Under the pieces are notes generated by a model, which was not told where the DNA came from, made no database searches, and saw nothing but the letters and a program-made list of their open reading frames with translations. Positions 12,560 through 23,389 of a stretch of 64,000 nt of DNA are shown here, piece after piece; position 1 is the stretch's first letter, and every line of letters starts with the position of its first letter. The stretch is from Arabidopsis thaliana. Its lineage: Eukaryota; Streptophyta; Magnoliopsida; Brassicales; Brassicaceae. The stretch spans positions 16,313,261-16,377,260 of the forward strand of contig NC_003074.8 in assembly GCF_000001735.4 (NCBI RefSeq), written 5' to 3'. Both the position numbers and the translations under genes were made by a program.

Positions 12560-13150
12560 CAAACACACTCCAATAATGTCGCAACATCTCTCTCCTCCTC
12601 CTTGCCGCATGCTGTGAATAATTCACCAAATCAATATTGATTTGTGCCAAAGAAGGAGAGTATACATCAAAGAAAGAGCGTCAAGTAGGAGAAAGAGTTG
12701 CTTCTTTATCTTCTACTGCAGAATACAACGCCATTATAGAGCTCAAAGAACTAAAGAATAAATTCAAGAAGAAAAGACTATGTTTTCCTCTGCAACTGAT
12801 CCCTCAAAAATAAAGAGAGTGAGCGTGACTAGCAAGCGAAAAGATCTAGAATTCAAGAGAGGCAAAGGAGAACGTATCTTGTTCCTTAACTCGGTTTATT
12901 GAATCTCTATGTGTAGCATCTTTCTGGTTTCTTGTACTCGATATTGAAACCCTTAATAAGATACTTTGTGAGCTGGTCAGTAAGCTCACCAAGACGTACC
13001 TTAGCCATTTTGGCTTTGGGAACTTGTAAATCTTGTGTCGTCTCTTTTCTTTTTCTTTTTCTCATCTCTTCATTCTATTTACTTATTCGGCAAACAAACA
13101 CAAACAAAATAAGAGTTAACATGTGAGAAGATGGACTAAAGGAGGGAAAA
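12560..13150. other. Non-repetitive insert with gene-fragment character
   Basis: This piece between the repeats is less AT-rich than its neighbours. A minus-strand frame at 13008-12907 reads MAKVRLGELTDQLTKYLIKG and ends after 33 residues. It looks like the first exon of a captured gene, but I do not recognise the family. Confidence 0.3.
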
Positions 13151-13691
13151 CCGACAAACATAATTCACAACGCTACTTTGTATTCGGCTCATAGAAACCT
13201 TTTATTGATAATGATTGAAAATTCTATATCAAAAAAATTATAGGATTGAAAATGATACTAACAAATTTGCACGTAGTGATTCATGCTTAATGTTATATTA
13301 AGAGTTTATGTTTTCTCCTATTTTCGTTGTACATAAAATGCATTCAACATTTAAATCTAAAGAGTGGAAAAAGAACGTCAACAAAACGAATACAAAATGA
13401 AATAAAAATATATAATAGACGGAAGATGTTTAAGCTCTAATGGAGGTGACTTCAACTTATAGTCTTATATAACCAATAACACCTCCTTAAATATAACAAA
13501 ATTATGTCCAAAATAAAAAATAACATTAAAGTTATTTATAAAGAATTTATCAAAAATCAAATAACATCTTTACCAAAAAAAACACTATATATGTAATGTG
13601 TCTTTTTTTTCTTCTTTGAATTTGTTACCATTGGGTGTGTTTGCTTTGTTCGGGTATGAGGTCTATGTAGTGTATGTAGAACTTCAATATC

Positions 13692-13905
13692 TTTGTGTGT
13701 TTATAATGCTTAGTTAGGGTGTGAGGTTTACCAAACCAAGTTCTATACTTGCTACATTGATTCCACACCCTAACTAAGCATAATAAACACACAAAAATAA
13801 ATTCAATGACACTATGACTACGAGTAACAAACAAAATTCTCCTCTTGCTACATCAAATCACACCCTAACTAGCATAATAAATACACAATGATAAATTCAA
13901 TGACT
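13692..13905. repeat. Imperfect inverted repeat plus third partial copy
   Basis: The arm at 13692-13725 (TTTGTGTGTTTATAATGCTT then AGTTAGGGTGTG) is complementary to 13763-13795 across a ~37-base loop. A third, shorter copy of the second arm (CACCCTAACTAGCATAATAA) follows at about 13860. It may be a small foldback element. No clear target duplication is visible. Confidence 0.55.
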
Positions 13906-14189
13906 GAGTGAAGTACAAACCAACTCAAGAAAACACAGGGAAAAAATTGCTTTTCTTTGTAATTACAGAAATGAGCGTATCAAAAACTTGCAGCTTTAAG
14001 ATAGTTGATTTGATGAATACAGTTTTGGAAAAATGAGAATGTTTTCCCAAATGCAAAACAGAGCAAACTAACCAATCAATGTAAACTAAGCAAACTAATT
14101 AATTTTAAGCAGAGTTTCTGACCCTGCACAAATCTGCACAGCGGAAAATGGGCTGTGAGATATAAGGATTGACAAGACGTACCCATCGG

Positions 14190-15190
14190 TGCAATTGTCA
14201 CTTGCCTGTTATTTGCATTTTTCTGTTCTTCGCTCCCATCCCTAACAGGACTTCTCTGTCTCCTTCCACCAGGACTTCTGCTTCTCCTCTTACTCCTCCG
14301 TCCTCTCTTGCGGCGAGGACTATTGCTCCCGTATCTTCTGCTCCTGCTACGGCTCTCCCCATCATCATGACCATACTTCTACTGCGGTTATGCCTTTCAT
14401 GAGAGCGATCTTCGTGACTATAATGCCTGTAAGGGCTCCTATACTTCCGCAATGGCTATGCCTGTTTTTGTATCTTCCATATAACTGCCTCCTCAATCCA
14501 CTGTCAAGAGAGTCAGGTGGTTTTAGTACAACATAGGAAATCTATATGAACCACACATGACAAAAGAAGAAACATGTGACATGCTAATGCTTTTTACTGT
14601 TGAATTTTGGGATGATTTATGTACGAAGCTACTTGTCAACAGTACGAGGAAGATACTTGCAAACAAGTAGCTTCGTACATAAATCATTCCCAAAATTCAA
14701 TCTCCTGAGGAAGAAAAAGTTACAAACCTCGAAATCTTTTTGCATACATCAACACCAGGAGTGATAATATCGGGACGTTGATTGATGATTTTGCTGCAGA
14801 TCATGTACAAAGAAAGGCTTTATTTACTTGAACGATTATGCAATGAATGTTTTGAAGGATGTTCTGTTGTCCTCTGTTTTTTTTAGTTGTCGATGTTCTC
14901 TTTTCATCAGATTAATTAGGAATCGTTTTTATCACAACTAAGAAATGTAATTTTCTTAAGTTAAAATTTTTTTTTAGGGTCCTTCTCTCGTGATTGTACT
15001 GGGTCCAGAAATTGTTTGAGCCGGCCCTGCTGATACGTATTCGAAAGGAGAAGCGTTGGGCTGATACTTGGTTTGGTGTAGAGACGAGAGCATCGATCTC
15101 CGTTACGACAAACGCCGATTTTGAAGTAGAAAGGACAATTCACGCGATCTTTCTCCGTTCCGTATATTGACGCTAAGTGCTCGACCATCT
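14190..15190 (-). pseudogene. U2AF35 (U2AF small subunit) remnant lacking its RRM
   Basis: The 5' part, 15188-15020, encodes the U2AF35 N-terminus: [18 protein letters not shown], then [18 protein letters not shown] (a CCCH zinc finger), [14 protein letters not shown]. At about 14800-14745 a further piece reads QRPDIITPGVD, the next conserved block. At 14505-14440 GLRRQLYGRY matches the ELRRKLFGRY block after the second zinc finger, and 14440-14190 in the right frame is an RS-rich tail ending SPVRDGSEE. The U2AF-homology RRM and second zinc finger are missing, replaced by the hairpin at 14600-14700, and frames change between pieces. U2AF35 recognises 3' splice-site AG in the nucleus. This copy could not do so. 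Confidence 0.75.
14600..14700. other. Near-perfect 37-bp stem hairpin (miRNA-precursor-like)
   Basis: Bases 14600-14636 (TTGAATTTTGGG to CTACTTGT) pair with 14663-14700 with only one single-base bulge, leaving a 26-base loop. The size and pairing resemble a young plant miRNA precursor or a tiny foldback element. No flanking target duplication is evident. It sits inside the U2AF35 remnant in place of the RRM region. Confidence 0.7.
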
Positions 15191-15375
15191 TCCGATTGCT
15201 TTTTGAAGAACACGAAACTCTTTTCTTCTTCTTGGACTAGGGTAGGTCTCTCTCTGATACTTGCTATGCCTATGGATGTTTCAAGAGATTTAAGTTTATT
15301 TACCTTTTTACCCCTTCTGTTTTAACTATTTTCAATCCAACCACAAACTTATGTTAAATTTGGCCAAAATGCGAT

Positions 15376-15402
15376 TGGGCTGAAGCCCATAATCTATATA
15401 AG
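15376..15402 (+). promoter_or_regulatory. Site II-like TGGGC pair and TATA box of MATH gene 1
   Basis: TGGGC (15376-15380) and its inverse GCCCA (15385-15389) flank four bases, and CTATATAAG (15394-15402) follows at once. TGGGCY elements are TCP-factor sites typical of growth-related plant promoters. The inverted TGGGC/GCCCA pair recurs before the damaged gene at 36771 (about 36602-36614), and a degenerate form precedes the gene at 30073. Confidence 0.5.
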
Positions 15403-15531
15403 TGAAGAAGACGAGCGCTGCAAGAACGGTTCGACACAACAGTGTCAGTGCTAGTGAACAGTCAGGTTATAGGGTTTCGTTGCTTTGGTCGTCCTTAACT
15501 TTAGGCTTTGATAGTTTGGTTGTGAAGTTCA

Positions 15532-17005
15532 ATGGGGTATGAGAAGTTCACTTGGGTGATTAAGAATTTCTCATCTTTGCAATCTAAGTACATTAATTCT
15601 GATAAATTCGTTATCGGTGGCTGCAAATGGTAAGAAGAAGACAAGTTTGTTATATCTCTAATTTTGTTTTTTTGGTCCAACTTAGGGTTTATGAGAACAT
15701 CTTTCCATTTTTTCTATGGTTTTTTTGCTTGCAGGTTTCTTAAGGGATATCAGAATGCTAATTATTTGTCTCTGTTTCTGATGGTTGCTACTTCAAAAAC
15801 ATTGCCTTGTGGATGGAGAAGATACACACGATTTCGCCTAACTGTTGTAAATCAACTTTCCGATGAACTTTCCCAACAACGAGGTGATTTCTATAAGGCT
15901 TTTGGACAAAGCAAAGTTCCTATTTTTGTGATTTATATTTCTGTCTGCTTGTGTTTGTTTTGAGTTAGATCAGTTCTATCTTTTCTTTGTCTATAGAAAC
16001 GGAAACATGGTTTGACCAAAACGTTGTTCTCTCTGGGAATCGACACATGATTTCCCTTACCAAACTTAATGCGAAGAAAGGTGGATTTCTTGTGAACAAT
16101 GAAGTCAAGATTGTTGTGGAGGTTGATGTTCTTCAAGTTATTGGCAAATTAGATGTTTCAGAGGGATCTCAAGAAGTAACTCAACCTCTGAAAAGGATAA
16201 GGCTAAACGATGATGGTGTTTCCGTAAAACAAAGCATTGATGTCAATGGGTTTCAGGTTCTTCCTTCACAGGTAACAAGTTCATAAAGATTCAAACTTTT
16301 TAGATGCTTTTCATTAGATAGGAGGAACTGATTTCAGATGCTTTTCAAACTTATAAGTCTTACCAGTTCCTTCTTTGTTGTTGCTGACTTTGGATTAGAG
16401 GTGGTCTCTTTTTCTGTTTAGAAATTATCAGTAGAACACTAAGACAATGTAGGGAATAAATGGCATCTTTATAATCTAACCATTCAGTTTGTGGATACGT
16501 ATACAAACTATACATGAGTTTATACTTTATCCATCTTTTTTTACAATTGTAGGTGGAATCGGTGAAACGTATCTTTGAAAGACACCCAAACATGGCACTA
16601 GAGTTCCGAGCAAAGAACCAACATGTGAGGACATCATGTATGAATGTCCTCCTCAGCCTAATCGATACACTGTGCCAGTCACTGCAAGACATTTCCATTG
16701 ATGACCTGGGCCAGGCAGAGAAAGCACTAAGATACCTGAAAGATTCGGACTTTAAGGTGGATTGGTTAGAGCGTAAATTGGAGGAAGTGAAGGAAAAGAA
16801 GATGGAAGAGCAGATTGGTAAGTCTCGGATGCAAGAACTAGAGGAAGAGCTGAAGATCTTCAAGCAGAAGTGCTCTGACATAGAAGCTCAACTGGAGAAA
16901 GAGAAGCAAAAGTGCTCAGACATAGAAGCTTTGCTGGAGAAAGAGAAGGCAAAGTCGTTGGCCGCTGCCAGAGCTCCTCCTCTAACGTTGGATGATGTTG
17001 TTTGA
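15532..17005 (+). CDS. MATH and coiled-coil domain protein 1
   Basis: Four exons (15532-15629, 15735-15883, 15997-16271, 16553-17005) join in phase to 324 residues. Residues 1-130 form a MATH/TRAF-like fold: [11 protein letters not shown] start, the GGCKW strand, [21 protein letters not shown] and [18 protein letters not shown]. The C-terminal half carries the family's conserved [20 protein letters not shown] block and then a charged coiled coil with two KQKCSDIEA(L/Q)LEKEK repeats. This is the Brassicaceae MATH/CC family; its members are probably protein-interaction adaptors, but no function is known for this gene. Exon 2 is shorter at its start than in the copy at 30073. The 5' leader is about 105 bases after a good TATA box. 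Confidence 0.85.
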
Positions 17006-17009
17006 TGAC

Positions 17010-17756
17010 TTAGGCTCCGCTAGGTGTCAAAATTAACGTAGGCAGCTAGAGAGACTTCTGTCTATTGGAAGCTCATATATGTTGTAAAGAGCTAATCTTT
17101 TTGTTAGGAGAACTCGCTAGGACTAAGAGTCTAGGATTTTGTTAGTTGTCTCGTAAACGGATTAGTGCCGGCTAAGGTTAAGCTACCAAGTGTAGTTTTC
17201 AATTTTCAGTTATAATCTTAGCTTATTAAGTGAAACAGAGCTTAACTTTGGTCTTAAACCGAATTTATTCTTACGAGGTTATAATTCATCAACGAAAACA
17301 ATCAATTGAAAGCTGTTTTTAAGCCACTTTAATGTTGTAGCTCGTAATGACTTTAGGGAGATTAGCTTCCTGCATAATAGTCGCTTGTCTCGTATCCAAC
17401 ATCCTTCACTGCTCTTATCGATTAGGGAGATAATGGATACTGATCGAATCAGTTAAAAATACTTTAGCATCAATCAAACAGAGTAAGTCACTTACACAAA
17501 GAAGATAATAAGATAAATTCTGGAACATGCTAATAAGTAAGAAGTTATAACAGTTCATGCAAAACTCTGAGTTTGATGTACTCTCGATTACTCAATAGCA
17601 CACATATAATAATGCATGTATCTTTATCCAGATTTAGCTTAATCCAACTCATAACATAAGATTAGCATCCAAAATATACATAATGCTCTCATTGTCTACC
17701 CATTTCCTCATTACTCATCATTAAGCCGTTTAGTACCATCACTACTTACTTTTTAG
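17010..17756. other. 3' flank of MATH gene 1
   Basis: Bases 17010-17310 are similar to the 3' flanks of the other MATH copies (31577-31870, 32770-33050, 35775-36010): GGAAGCTAGAGAGACTT, AAGAGCTAATCTTTTTGTTA and GGTCTTAAACCGA. The remainder up to the hAT remnant is AT-rich and unassigned. Confidence 0.6.
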
Positions 17757-18839
17757 GTGTCAAGTATCCTACTGCTAATGTGTATTTTCTGCAAGTGTGG
17801 AAAATTGAGCGTCTTTTGAAAGACTATGCAGTTTGTGGTGATCTTAGAGTGGAAGAGATGGCTAGTAGGATGCAGGTAAAGTTTGATAAGTATTGGGATC
17901 AGTACAATATCATTCTAGCTATAGGAGCTATTCTAGATCCAAGGTTGAAGGTGCAGATTCTTAAATCTGCTTATAATAAGGTGGATTCGAGTAGTTCATA
18001 AGAAAAGGTCAATGTTGTTGTGGACAATTTGAAGGATCTTTACAAAGAGCACATAGAAAAAGTTTGGACTTCTTCCACATTCTCAACAACCCAAACTCCA
18101 CATGACCTTCTTACAGAATCACCACTAGAGGATGATCCAAATTATGTAAGTATTTCTCCATTCGTTGTTTATATCATATCATCTTTATTGTCTAACTAGT
18201 GTCTATACTCTATATCATACAGGATGTGTTTGAGCTTGAGAGGAGCATACAACCTGGTTCTGACAACACAAAGTCCAATTTGCAAAATTATTTGGATGAT
18301 CCAAGGCTAGATTTGAGGTCTTTTACAGACATGGAGGTTCTGAGCTATTGGAAAGGCGATGGGCAACGATATGGTGATTTAGCTTCTCTAGCTTCTGCTA
18401 TACTTAGCATTCCAATCACTACAGTGGCAGCTGAGTCATCATTCAGTATTGGAGGTCGGGTTTTAAACCCTTTCAGAAACCGCATTCTTCCCAGAAATGT
18501 TCAAGCCTTGTTATGTACTAGAAATTGGTTGCGTGGTTTTGCAGAGTTGGAAGGTAAAAAAAGAATAGTCTATTTTTTTATGAGAAAAATGTCAAAAAAA
18601 TCGTGAATTTTCAAATTTGGGACGTAAAAAACATGAACTTTCAAAAAGACATTTAAATCCTAAAGTTTAGTTTGACTTTTGATAAAATGATCAAGTTTTG
18701 TTGACTTGGCCAATTAGGGCTTGTCGTTAAGTTTTCGTCAACAAAACAATCACGGTGTTAACTTTTCGTTAGAATCTCCGTGAAATCAAAACGCCGTCGT
18801 TTAGGACATTAGAAAATAAGAAGGAAAATTTGCTAACAA

Positions 18840-18905
18840 GGAGAAACGAACAGCTGACCTTTTGGACTTATAAGAGACACTCAACCATTGAGCTACAATA
18901 ATATT
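18840..18905 (-). other. tRNA-like sequence in left TIR arm
   Basis: Read on the minus strand, TGTAGCTCAATGGTTGAG fits the tRNA D-arm/A-box (TRGCnnArynGG). A short anticodon-arm-like CTTATAAGTC follows, and GTTCGTTTCTC partly fits a B-box. The acceptor stem is missing, so this is not a working tRNA gene. Confidence 0.45.
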
Positions 18906-19443
18906 CTTGTATTATGGTAAACAGAGCATGTATATATATATAATGTAAAAAATTAACAGAAACCATTAGAATATATAATATTAAATATGTGAGTTTAAGT
19001 TTATACAATCCTTTTCATTTAAATATATATACCATTAATACAATTATCACTTTTTCTTATAATGTAACTAAAATAATTTTTATTTATTTATTTTCCATCT
19101 AACTATAAATATTACATCAATTTCAAGTTAGAGTAATTATGTTTATATTTATCTAATATATATTATAATATAAATACAAATTAATTTATCCAAGTTTCAG
19201 TTTGTTTTATATAATTTAGAAATCAATAATTTTTCAAATATAGAAGAAACTAACATAGCAAATTAAATAATTGAAATTTCCAAATATTTATTTAGGGTAA
19301 ATATATTTAATATTTGTGTATATTTGGTTGTTGATTTTATTTAGTTTTGTTATTTTTAATAAATTGCAGATATTTAATTAATTGTATATTATTATGTTTT
19401 GTGTAGATATATATATACTATGTCTGTAAGATATTAAAATGTT

Positions 19444-19505
19444 AATGCAGCTCAATGGTTGAATATCCTCTATTAGTCCAGAATGTCAGCATTTCGATTC
19501 ACTTG
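19444..19505 (+). other. tRNA-like sequence in right TIR arm
   Basis: The mirror image of the left-arm motif: GCAGCTCAATGGTTGAAT, then CTATTAGTCC and CATTTCGATTC. It matches the A-box well and the B-box partially. It is part of the terminal inverted repeat, so both arms carry it facing the element's ends in opposite directions. Confidence 0.45.
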
Positions 19506-20298
19506 AAATGGAATCGAAATGCTGTTTTCTTTCTCATTTTCTAATTTTCAAAACGACGTCGTTTTGATATAAGAGAGATTCTAACGGAAAGTTAACTCCG
19601 TGATTGTTTGGTTGACGGAAACTTAATGACATGCCCTAAATGGTCAAGTCAACAATTTTTGATTATTTTATCAAAAGTCAAACTAAACTTTAGGATTTAA
19701 TTGTCTTCTTGAAACTTCATACTTTTTTCGTCCCAAATTTGAAAGTTCGCGATTTTTTTGACATTTTTCCCATTTTTTTATACTTAATTTTTTTTTATTT
19801 GTTGATTTATATCTTCTACTTGTAGGTGACATTGAAGAAAACTTTAATGATGGAATTGAAGGTACTACATCGATAGCAAGTACCTCTGGAGTATGAGAAG
19901 ATGTTGTTTAGATTTTTTTTCAACTACTTTTGTATTTCAGTTTTAAATTGATTTTCAGATTTTTGATTACTTTTTAAGTTTCTCTTGTTTACTTTGAAAT
20001 ACAAATTATTATTATTTTGCAGTAAAACGAAATTTACATGATATATTTACATACCAGCTTACTTTATAAGCAAAATATAGATACAACATACATATAATAG
20101 TATATTAGCAGTTAAACATAAACACTAAGAAAATGACATAAACCAAGTTGGGTACCCACGGGTAGTCTCGGAATAATCGGTTTTTTTTGGCTTTTACCCA
20201 CTAAATCAAAAACCCATCTGGGTTTTCTAAAGTTGAGTTTTTGGTGAACGAGTTTATTTTGGGTTCAGGTCGGGCTGGGCTTTTTTACCCACCACATC

Positions 20299-20410
20299 AT
20301 CTCTATACATGTGCAAGAACATTAGAGGCAGAGGATATAATGTTCTTAGTATCTCTAGTCCAAGACTTGGATCGTATATGCTTGAGGAAGACATGAAAAC
20401 AACGTTGGGT
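20299..20410 (+). repeat. MATH-cluster downstream segment, copy 1
   Basis: GTGCAAGAACATTAGAGGCA, then ATCTCTAGTCCAAGA and TGAGGAA recur at 36138-36255. This marks the original 3' flank shared by the MATH duplication units, now separated from gene 1 by the hAT remnant and interrupted downstream by the gypsy element. Confidence 0.7.
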
Positions 20411-20497
20411 TCGTTAATTTGTTGCTACTATAACAAGAAAACAGAAAAAAAATAAGTGAGGATCTTGACACATTTCTTGATCTACACGTCATATATC

Positions 20498-21661
20498 TGT
20501 AACGCCCGTGAACCGGAAAATCGGTTAGGATTTGTTTTTAAATCATCCGGTTTAATTGGTTGGGTTAATTAGAAACCTTAGAGTGTGCCTATAAAAGAAG
20601 GAAACTCGAAATTAGGGCTTTAGTTAGCCACTTTTCGTTTATAAAAGAGAAAAAGAGAGAAAAGGAGAAGGAGCAGAATCGTTAGGGTTTGGGAGAAATC
20701 AGTTTCGTCATATCAAATCGTGGTAAAAGGTAACGAAATTTGGTAGAGTTATTCTCAAGTCCTTTATCGTTATTCTCCAGTTTACAGAATTGGATTTGGA
20801 ATAAAATTGGTTGAGTTATTCGCAGTTTCGTGAGACACGTTTTCTCAGACGCGAATTAGGACCAGCGGAGATTGAAACTGAGATCGTGGTCTAGTCTGTT
20901 TTCCGATCGGCACGAGATTTTGTGGGCAGCTTTTGACGTCTGTAGCTAGGATTTCACCGGAGAGATTGAATAGTTAACGGTTAACTTGTATTTTAGGGTT
21001 TCGTCTTTGAGACTGCTTGTTTTTGGTTTTTCCTGTCCAGTTTGCTTCAAGGTTGCTTTTGGTTGTGGACTTGTTGTAGGACGTTTCTGGACTGTTTCAG
21101 ACGCAAGGAGAGTCTCTCATGTGTTTAATTGCTATTAGAATCAATTTGTTAAGGTGAGTGCGTGACCATGAGCTTATCTGAGCGATTGAGTTGTGTGATT
21201 TGTTTTGGGTGATGATATGTAGGTGTGGTGAATGTGTTTTGGGTGAATTGTTCAATGACTGGTTTGTTTGTATTGTATTCGTGATTATACCCTTTTATTT
21301 GCTTGTGTGTATAGCTCGTAGATGGGAGGATCGCCTCACTAAGTATTTATGATAATACTTACGCATCTCATTGTGTTGTTGATGCAGGTAAAGATAAAGT
21401 ATGATCGTGAAATCATGGCAAGGAAGAGAGGATGATCTAGGAACTCGTTTGTTTAATTTTTGGTGTTTTTGGTTATTGGAACCCGGTTAGGATTGTCAGT
21501 TATTCTTGGTTTTGTTGGTCGAATTATTTATTTATTCATAAAATAGTATTTTTGACTTGCGGTTTAACTATTATGTTATTGGTTGGTTTAATTAGATATT
21601 TATGGGAATATTTAATTATATATATATATTTTTTTTTTAAAAAAAAGGTCGGGTTGTTACA
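20498..21661 (+). repeat. 5' LTR of the gypsy element
   Basis: It starts TGTAACGCCCGTGAACCGG and ends TTGTTACA, 1164 bp, nearly identical to 27608-28765. It should contain promoter and polyadenylation signals. CCTATAAAAGAAGG at about 20588 is a good TATA box for the element transcript. Confidence 0.93.
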
Positions 21662-21664
21662 ATT

Positions 21665-21676
21665 TGGTATCAGAGC
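21665..21676 (+). other. Primer-binding site, initiator-Met tRNA
   Basis: TGGTATCAGAGC lies three bases after the 5' LTR and is complementary to the 3' end of plant initiator methionine tRNA, the usual primer for this class. Confidence 0.9.
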
Positions 21677-21913
21677 GATCACGGTTCTGGGATGTGTAGA
21701 ATAATTAATTGATGAATTTTTTTCATGATGATTGATGTGGGATGAGCTACGGTGTTAGCATAGTGAGGATTGACTATGGAGTGTTTAGTCAATTTTGTGT
21801 TGTTGGAGTCCTAGCATCATCTTCTCCGAGCCTTAAATGAGATTTCACGGTAAGTTGTTTGTGATATATTCGTTTGTTTTAGTTTCTTAGCCATTTGTTC
21901 TTGAGTAGCGCAG

Positions 21914-23170
21914 ATGGTTATAAGAGCTGGAGTTCGTGGTCGTGGTCGTGGTCGTGGTCGCGATAGGGGACGAGTCCTCAAGGGTACCGGCGAGAGTGAT
22001 GGCCACAGTTGAGCAGAGTGTGGGTTCGCAGCTTGAGTTTGTGGAGTCCGGGGTTAGGAACGATCTTGGTGCCGATATAGCTGGTGCAGCCGGAGTGTGG
22101 GCTGGTGGAGCTGGTGTCGGTACCGGTGTGCATGCCTTTGGTGCTGAGGGCCGAGGAGTGATGGGTGCCACAGCCGGAGGAGCCCAGGTTCCAGAGGTTG
22201 GTTTGGCAGGCCTGCTGAGGCAGTTGTTGGAGCGGTTACCAGGTGTGGTACCAGTGTAGGCTCCAGTTGCGCCACGAGTGGCGGAGGTGCAGTAGAGGGC
22301 TGCGGTTGCTGAGGAGGTTCCATCTTATTTGAGGATGATGGAGCAGTTGCAGAGGATTGACACCGGATATTTTTCTGGTGGTACTAGTCCTGAGGAGGCC
22401 GACAGTTGAAGGTCGCGGGTTGAGCGGAACTTCGGTTCGAGCAGATGCCCGGCGGAGTATCGGGTGGATCTAGCAGTGCATTTTCTAGAGGGGGATGCAC
22501 ATTTGTGGTGGCGGAGTGTGACTGCCAGGAGGAGGCAGGCGGATATGTCTTGGGCAGATTTCATGGCTGAGTTTAATGTCAAGTACTTTCCGCAGGAGGC
22601 GCTCGACCGTATGGAGGCGCGTTTTCTTGAGCTGACACAAGGTGAGCGGTCGGTTCGGAAGTATGACCGGAAGTTTAACCGACTCTTGGTTTATGTGGGT
22701 CGGGGCATGGAGGATGACCAGATCCAGATGAGGAGGTTCTTGAGGGGAGTTCGACCGAATTTGAGGTGCGGTGTAGAGTGTCGCAGTACGCCACGAAGGC
22801 GGCACTGGTGGAGACGGCTGCTGAGGTAGAGGAGGACCTTCAGAGGCAGGTGGTGGGAGTGAGTCTAGCGGTACAACCGAAGAAGACTCAGCAGCAGGTG
22901 GCACCTAGCAAGGGCGGCAAGCCTGCGCAGGGGCAGAAGAGGAAGTGGGATCATCCTTCCAGAGCTGAATAGGGTGGTCGTGCAGGATGTTTTTCTTGTG
23001 GGAGCCTTGACCACAAGGTGGCAGATTACACGCAGCGAGATGAGACGAGGGAGTGCTACCACTGCAGGGAGAGGGAACATCTCAGGCCGAATTGTCCTAA
23101 GCTGCAGCAGATGGCAGTGGCAGTGGCAGTGGTACAGCCGGCGGTGCAACACGGAGCGCAGGTGCAGTAG
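21914..23170 (+). pseudogene. gag of the gypsy element, broken
   Basis: The first ATG (21914) opens an Arg-Gly repeat N-terminus that soon stops. Fragments in shifting frames follow. Bases 22455-22790 encode a retrotransposon gag core (LEGDAHLWWRSV, then WADFMAEFNVKYFPQ and RFLELTQGERSVRKYDRKF). Bases 23049-23100 encode a nucleic-acid-binding CCHC knuckle, CYHCRERE-H-LRPN-C. Several stops are TAG at positions where glutamine is expected. Confidence 0.85.
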
Positions 23171-23389
23171 GGAGTGCAGCAGTTAGCACATATTGCAGCG
23201 GCACCGCAGGGTTACACTACGCGTGAGATAGGCGGTACCAGCAATAGAGCGATTACAGGTATGATTTCTGAGACTCAGACTTTGTGAATTATTTCTGTTG
23301 TTTTGGATATCATTGTTTTGTGATGAATGTTAGGGTTCTTAGCACATGAGGTTTGTGTAGGGACCTTATTAGTGGGCGGTGTAGAGGCT

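Larger units (their letters stand above)
10579..13612 (+). repeat. ~0.5-kb direct repeats flanking a 2-kb insert
   Basis: Sequence 10579-11095 recurs at 13160-13612 in the same orientation, sharing CACAACGCTACTTT, CATAGAAACCTTTT, GATTCATGCTTAAT, TTTATGTTTTCTCCTATTTT, ACTTCAACTTATAGTCTTAT and CACTATATATGTAATGTGTC in order. The ends are not TG...CA and no primer-binding site follows, so these are not obvious LTRs. A segmental duplication or two copies of one element is likelier. Frames within are not conserved between copies. Confidence 0.65.
18582..19771. mobile_element. Non-autonomous Mutator-like element with ~240-bp TIRs
   Basis: The left end, GAGAAAAATGTCAAAAAAAT, and the right end (reverse complement GGGAAAAATGTCAAAAAAAT) begin terminal inverted repeats extending to the mirrored AAAACG-CGTCGTTT palindromes at about 18790-18803 and 19552-19566. 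Exact 10-bp target duplications ATTTTTTTAT lie at 18572-18581 and 19772-19781, right for Mutator-type insertion (9-11 bp). The 1190-bp element carries no transposase frame; its centre is AT-rich. It sits inside the intron of the hAT remnant, which it would leave spliceable. Confidence 0.85.
17757..20290 (+). pseudogene. 5'-truncated hAT transposase remnant, split by a Mutator-like element
   Basis: The frame from about 17757 encodes the plant hAT (Ac-type) transposase block VWKIERLLKDY, MQVKFDKYWDQYN and AIGAILDPRLK, then stops at 18001. After an intron-like gap, 18220-18553 encodes the hAT dimerisation domain: [15 protein letters not shown], then [20 protein letters not shown] and [23 protein letters not shown] donor at 18554 and an AG acceptor at 19825 are in phase and add a last exon ending STSGV-stop at about 19895. 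The N-terminal BED zinc finger and first catalytic parts are missing. The tail to about 20290, with its GGGTACCCACGGGTA motif, is typical of plant hAT 3' ends. Confidence 0.75.

Noticed and set aside
10579..13612. LTR retrotransposon with 0.5-kb LTRs
   Set aside because: No TG...CA ends, no primer-binding site, no polypurine tract and no gag/pol between the repeats.
16360..16881. Ser-rich minus-strand frame, and its counterparts at 31079-31492 and 32277-32600
   Set aside because: Antisense of MATH exon 4; conserved only because the sense exon is.
18840..18905. Functional tRNA gene
   Set aside because: No acceptor stem and a weak B-box; a fragment inside a transposon TIR.
21887..22904. Long proline/histidine-rich minus-strand frames
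   Set aside because: They are antisense shadows of the GC-richer gypsy gag region.
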